From contig NZ_JACNMF010000003.1 of NCBI RefSeq assembly GCF_014270105.1, positions 496,001 to 560,000 on the forward strand: 64,000 nucleotides of DNA, written 5' to 3'. The notes beneath the pieces were generated by a model that was not told the DNA's origin, searched no databases, and saw only the letters and a list, made by a program, of their open reading frames with translations. Made by a program: the position numbers and the translations under genes. Shown here one piece after another: positions 60,452-64,000 of this stretch (position 1 is its first letter; each line of letters opens with the position of its first letter). The stretch comes from Hyunsoonleella aquatilis (GTDB taxonomy: Bacteria > Bacteroidota > Bacteroidia > Flavobacteriales > Flavobacteriaceae).

Positions 60452-61090
60452 ATGGATCTACAAGAATTTGCGTCGAAAAAGTACGAATTATATTGCCATA
60501 AAGAAGGCAGTGAATTAATAGCAAGTGAATTTGCACTGTACATCATACTTCAATTAATTTCCTCATTCAATACCAAAAAGATTCTAGAATTGGGCGTCGG
60601 TATAGGTACAATTGCTGATACTGTATTGTCTTTTGAAGGCCAACTTAATTATACTGGCACAGAAGCGAATGATTTTTGTAGAAAAGCAATAGCACACAAT
60701 TTAGCGCACATAAAAGATAACTTTACATTATTGTACGATATTGACGAAATCGGTGAACATGAACTTTTCGATCTTATCATTGTTGATGGGACGGACAACA
60801 GCCTTTCTATTGTTAAACAATATATTTCCAAAAATGGCATCGTTTTTATAGAGGGTGATAGATCTTCTCAAGTTGCAATCATCAAGAATATCTTTCCAAA
60901 ACAATTAAGTGTTTTTATCCCTGGCGACTTCAAGTTTAGACAATACGGAGGAACCGATCAAGCCACATGGGATAGATGGGTAGGCGGTGGCACCGTATTC
61001 TTTGTATACCCCACTTTGAGTCAACGTTTGTTTTGGATACGACAAAAACTTAGGGCAAGGTCAGTATTTTCTAAACGCAAAGAAAATTAA
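60452..61090 (+). CDS. Class I methyltransferase-like protein
   Basis: 212-residue protein with a Rossmann methyltransferase start: KKILELGVGIGTIADTVLS (residues 42-60) is motif I, and FDLIIVDGTDNSLS is the motif IV/V strand. No acceptor motif is recognisable. The C-terminus (QRLFWIRQKLRARSVFSKRKEN) is basic and amphipathic, hinting at membrane or nucleic-acid contact. Resembles methyltransferases of surface polysaccharide clusters (FkbM-like), but substrate unknown. Monocistronic. Confidence 0.65.
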   Translation: MDLQEFASKKYELYCHKEGSELIASEFALYIILQLISSFNTKKILELGVGIGTIADTVLSFEGQLNYTGTEANDFCRKAIAHNLAHIKDNFTLLYDIDEIGEHELFDLIIVDGTDNSLSIVKQYISKNGIVFIEGDRSSQVAIIKNIFPKQLSVFIPGDFKFRQYGGTDQATWDRWVGGGTVFFVYPTLSQRLFWIRQKLRARSVFSKRKEN

Positions 61091-61187
61091 GGAAAATTAC
61101 ACCTACCACAACTACTAGCAAATCGCTAGAGTTAAGTTTGAAGGCACACTTTTGCAGTCCGAACTTTAGTCTAAATACAACTTATGA

Positions 61188-62003
61188 TTACTGATTTCCT
61201 AGAATAATTGGCAATCCACTATCTCCAGAACCAATAACAATCACCTTACTGTTTGGAGATTCTGATAATTTCATTGTTGCTTCAATACCTTTGTCCTGTA
61301 AAATTTTGTCCGTTAAAGAAGCACTCAAAATTTTGTTGGCGTCTGCCTTACCCTGGGCCTCAATTCGTTGCTTTTCTGCTTCTTTTTCCGCCGTCACCAA
61401 TCTAAATTCATACTCCAAAGACTCCTGCTCTTGTTTTAGTTTACGCTCAATTGCTTCCTTAATAGTTGGTGGCAATGTTACATCCCGCACTAAAAATTCA
61501 TTTAATTGCACAAATTGTTTTTCTAAAATTTTCTTTGTTTCAACAAAAATTTCGTCCTGAATCGCATCCCTTTTGGTAGAATACAATTGTTCTGGTGTAT
61601 ATCGGCCAACGACACTTCTTGCGGCACTTCGGATGGCCGGCTGTATTACCCTTTGTAAATAATTTTCGCCTAATGTTTGGTGTAACTTACCTAAATCTTC
61701 ATACACGGGTTGGTACCAAGCCGAACCATCAATTTGGATTTCCAAACCATTTGATGATAGCACTCTCATTTTTTCAAATAGTTCCTGCTGACGCACCTCA
61801 TAAACATAAACTTTATTCCAAGGTGCTACGATATGGAACCCTTCTCCCATAGGTGCTTCATCTGTTACTACACCTCCTCCAAATGTTTTATACAAAACCC
61901 CTGCTTCACCGGAGCCTATAGTTATGGCAGATTTTGCCAGTAAAACAAAAAGTATGACAACTGTAATGATGATAGGTAATGCAATTTTTGGTAATCTTTC
62001 CAT
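61188..62003 (-). CDS. Prohibitin-like SPFH/Band 7 membrane protein
   Basis: 271-residue membrane-anchored protein. One N-terminal helix (IALPIIITVVILFVLLAKSAI, about 6-26), then the SPFH domain (GSGEAGVLYKTFGGGVVTDEAPMGEGFHIVAPWNKVYVYEVRQQE...AIRSAARSVVGRYTPEQLYSTKRDAIQ), then a coiled coil (KLKQEQESLEYEFRLVTAEKEAEKQRIEAQGKAD). Closest to prohibitins. Forms large membrane rings that organise proteases or lipids. It is 10 bp after the VWA gene, so coexpressed with it. Confidence 0.92.
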   Translation of the reverse strand: MERLPKIALPIIITVVILFVLLAKSAITIGSGEAGVLYKTFGGGVVTDEAPMGEGFHIVAPWNKVYVYEVRQQELFEKMRVLSSNGLEIQIDGSAWYQPVYEDLGKLHQTLGENYLQRVIQPAIRSAARSVVGRYTPEQLYSTKRDAIQDEIFVETKKILEKQFVQLNEFLVRDVTLPPTIKEAIERKLKQEQESLEYEFRLVTAEKEAEKQRIEAQGKADANKILSASLTDKILQDKGIEATMKLSESPNSKVIVIGSGDSGLPIILGNQ

Positions 62004-62013
62004 TATTTTTTAT

Positions 62014-64000
62014 TTAAATTAATCCGTTATATTTTCTCAAAAACCATTCGGCAGATAGCGTAAAAGCGATAATAGCCAACAGGTATTTCCAGTCTATCAA
62101 AGGTATGGTATTTTTGCTACTTTTCTGAATGGGTTTAAAACGATTATCGCTGGAAAGCTCTGAAAATAATCCACCAGCATCGTCAACAAAAAACGCCTTC
62201 CCGTCTGTGTTAGTAGCCAATTGTTGGAGGCTTGTTACATCAGCATTCAAAAATTGCTGTTCAATATTATATTCCAGTACTTCAAAAGTACCTGATCGAG
62301 AAACACTACCATCTTTTGTTTTTACAGAAAAGCTATAATTGGAAGCTGGTAAACCGCTTAAATCTGCTTGATAGTTATTGTTTTTTAGCACTAAAGGCAA
62401 GGTTTGAGCCTTTTCCGAGACATTATCCCTTAAAACGATTTCCATAGACTGACGGGCATCAAAAACGTAGCTTTTGTCAAAAACCTGAGCCTTAATAACG
62501 AGATTTACATTACCGTTATAAAAGGATTCGTATTCCACATTGAGCCTACTTTTTTTCTTGTTTGAACTCAAATATTGCATCAATTTGCTAATGAAATCAT
62601 CAAAAGGCTGAAACGACTTTTCATTCAAATAACTTTGGGCACGCCATTGCCAGATGTTTTCACCAAAAAGTACAGCTTCCCTCCTTCCGTTAGTTTCAAA
62701 TGTGGCCAGCAAAGGCTGGTTATTTGAAATTCCAAGCACTGTTTTTTCTAAAATGGTTTCAAATGGAACAGAAAATGAAACCTCTCCAAAATGAGATTTC
62801 AATGGAGGGAAAGATTCAAAATTGATATCCTCCACCATAAAAGGCGAAAAATTTAGGTTTAATTTCGATTGATAGTCTTCATCCTGACCCGTAATTTCAT
62901 GGGTGAAATTATTATCAATATTGTTTATGAAACTGAGATTTGATTTGGCTCCAATTATTGTAAACCTGTTCTTATTTTCCTTATTTAGAGTTTCATAAAA
63001 AGGCGTAAACTTATTATTTGGTTGATAAATTATAAATAATTGAAAATCATTTACTTTACTTACAGCCTCGACTGGACTCAAGATATTGACAGAACGTTGC
63101 TCATTGCTTTCTATGCTCTTTTTGAATGCACCTAAATCTGGATGCGGAAAATCGCTCACCAATGCAATTTTTGTCTTTTGGTCAATAACTTCAACAGCAA
63201 AATTCTTGGCGTTATTTACTGTATTTTTTTCGTTTGCCAAAGGTTCTAAAATAGCCTTATAACTATTCACTCCCACTCGATTGGCAGGTAAAGTGGCATT
63301 AATCACTTTTGAATTATCTATTTTAGAAAAACTAATCCTCTTGGAATACACCGTGCTGGCCTCTTGTTTAATAAAAAAATTAGCCTCAACAGCTTCGTTG
63401 CCCTGATACACCAAAATAGCCTCAACAGGAAATCTATTTTTAGAAAAGGCATATTTATTAACATTGAGTTGCTGGATTTTTAAGTCGGTGTAAGTGATGG
63501 TATCTCCAAGTATAATGGGATATACGGGATGCTTATATTGATTTGAAATTCCGTAGTTGCTACCAAACGTTTGATTGCCATCGGAAAGCAACACCATTGG
63601 CGCAACCTCGTTTTTATAGATTTCTGAAAGTTGGTGTAGCGCACTATTGATATTCGTTTCGTTAGTACTAAAACTAATGGAATCCGAATTGATCAATTGC
63701 CTATCGAAGGTAAACACCTCAAGATCAAACTTGTTTTTTAGTTCTTCATTGTTTTTAATGGCATTGACAAAATCCAAAGCTTTTTCACTTTGCTTTAAGT
63801 GTTTGACCGAACTTGAATTGTCCACCGCCAAAACTAATTTTGGTTTTTCAGTGAACACTTTTATTTGCTCAAATTTCGGATTGATTATTAAGAGCAATAA
63901 TGCGAAAAGCGTCAAAAATCTCAAAAACGTAAAAACAATCGATAAACTAGATTTATGCTTCGACTTATACCTATACTGAAAAAGCGCTATAAATAGCGCT
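62014..64000 (-). CDS. VWA-domain membrane protein, 5' end cut by window
   Basis: Large membrane protein; the visible part exceeds 660 residues. The reading frame stays open to the window end. It encodes LFQYRYKSKHKSSLSIVFTFLRFLTLFALLLLIINPKF before KPKLVLAVDNSSSVKHLKQSEKALDFV, so the TTG at 63924 is not the true start. The VWA metal site DxSxS is DNSSS with ALSQ-like Ser/Thr later. A C-terminal helix (DWKYLLAIIAFTLSAEWFLRKYNGLI) follows. It resembles the BatA/BatB-type and 'vWA-like membrane' proteins of Bacteroidota, whose function (stress or proteostasis) is unsettled. Cotranscribed with the SPFH gene. Confidence 0.82.
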   Translation of the reverse strand, partial: ALFIALFQYRYKSKHKSSLSIVFTFLRFLTLFALLLLIINPKFEQIKVFTEKPKLVLAVDNSSSVKHLKQSEKALDFVNAIKNNEELKNKFDLEVFTFDRQLINSDSISFSTNETNINSALHQLSEIYKNEVAPMVLLSDGNQTFGSNYGISNQYKHPVYPIILGDTITYTDLKIQQLNVNKYAFSKNRFPVEAILVYQGNEAVEANFFIKQEASTVYSKRISFSKIDNSKVINATLPANRVGVNSYKAILEPLANEKNTVNNAKNFAVEVIDQKTKIALVSDFPHPDLGAFKKSIESNEQRSVNILSPVEAVSKVNDFQLFIIYQPNNKFTPFYETLNKENKNRFTIIGAKSNLSFINNIDNNFTHEITGQDEDYQSKLNLNFSPFMVEDINFESFPPLKSHFGEVSFSVPFETILEKTVLGISNNQPLLATFETNGRREAVLFGENIWQWRAQSYLNEKSFQPFDDFISKLMQYLSSNKKKSRLNVEYESFYNGNVNLVIKAQVFDKSYVFDARQSMEIVLRDNVSEKAQTLPLVLKNNNYQADLSGLPASNYSFSVKTKDGSVSRSGTFEVLEYNIEQQFLNADVTSLQQLATNTDGKAFFVDDAGGLFSELSSDNRFKPIQKSSKNTIPLIDWKYLLAIIAFTLSAEWFLRKYNGLI

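Noticed and set aside
1-64000. CRISPR arrays, tRNA or rRNA genes, transposases, integrases
   Set aside because: Looked for regular spacer repeats, clover-leaf ends and IS motifs and saw none; an exhaustive computed scan was not possible.

Overview
The window looks like chromosome from a marine-type flavobacterium (Bacteroidota, Flavobacteriaceae). The evidence is the AT-rich sequence, A-rich leaders with few Shine-Dalgarno sites, secreted proteins with type IX secretion (T9SS) C-terminal sorting domains, SusC-like carboxypeptidase-regulatory/TonB barrels, many Bacteroidota DUF families (DUF4251, DUF1835, DUF2461), and operons typical of the group (leuC-leuD-leuA-leuB, hisG-D-C-B-H-A-F-IE, fused thrA-thrB-thrC). 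I saw no rRNA, tRNA, CRISPR array, integrase or transposase.

Layout. 1-5.4 kb is the edge of a surface-polysaccharide cluster: RfbC-like epimerase (cut by the window start), GT2 glycosyltransferase, Gfo/Idh oxidoreductase, a lipoprotein and a large COG5610-type HAD protein. 5.5-17 kb is a mixed block: Hsp20, TonB-type receptor, GT9 transferase, a three-gene proton-translocating transhydrogenase (pnt), a DEAD/DEAH helicase, a sulfatase lipoprotein and an aldo/keto reductase. 17-20.3 kb is the most accessory-looking part. It has a T9SS-sorted protein whose signal peptide is out of frame at a 7-bp repeat, a leftover aldo/keto-reductase tail, three tandem unannotated small ORFs and an orphan ExbD. 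20.3-29.5 kb holds fused 2-oxoacid dehydrogenase E1, a 2OG-Fe(II) oxygenase, a SUI1/DUF1835/nucleoside phosphorylase/binding-protein run, a TlpA lipoprotein and Nnr. 29.6-34.7 kb is the threonine operon behind a leader-peptide attenuator. 34.8-39.7 kb has secreted T9SS cargo, small membrane proteins and an MscS channel. 39.8-44.9 kb is the leucine operon with a candidate leader peptide and a pseudoknot-like 5' UTR. 44.9-51.4 kb is housekeeping and an envelope/stress mini-cluster (lipoprotein, DUF1328, MscS, Dps). 51.6-60.2 kb is the complete histidine operon plus a divergent truA, preceded by a textbook His attenuator. The window ends with a methyltransferase-like protein, a prohibitin-like SPFH protein and a VWA membrane protein cut by the window end.

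Three amino-acid operons (thr, leu, his) each start with a short ORF rich in codons for the product amino acid. For thr and his the terminator and competing antiterminator can be paired by eye. Interspersed repeats sit inside these operons, and one has been read into the start of hisH. The strongest candidates for something undescribed are the tandem 28/28/43-residue small ORFs at 18.8-19.2 kb, the heptamer-gated T9SS gene, and the leuC 5' UTR structure.
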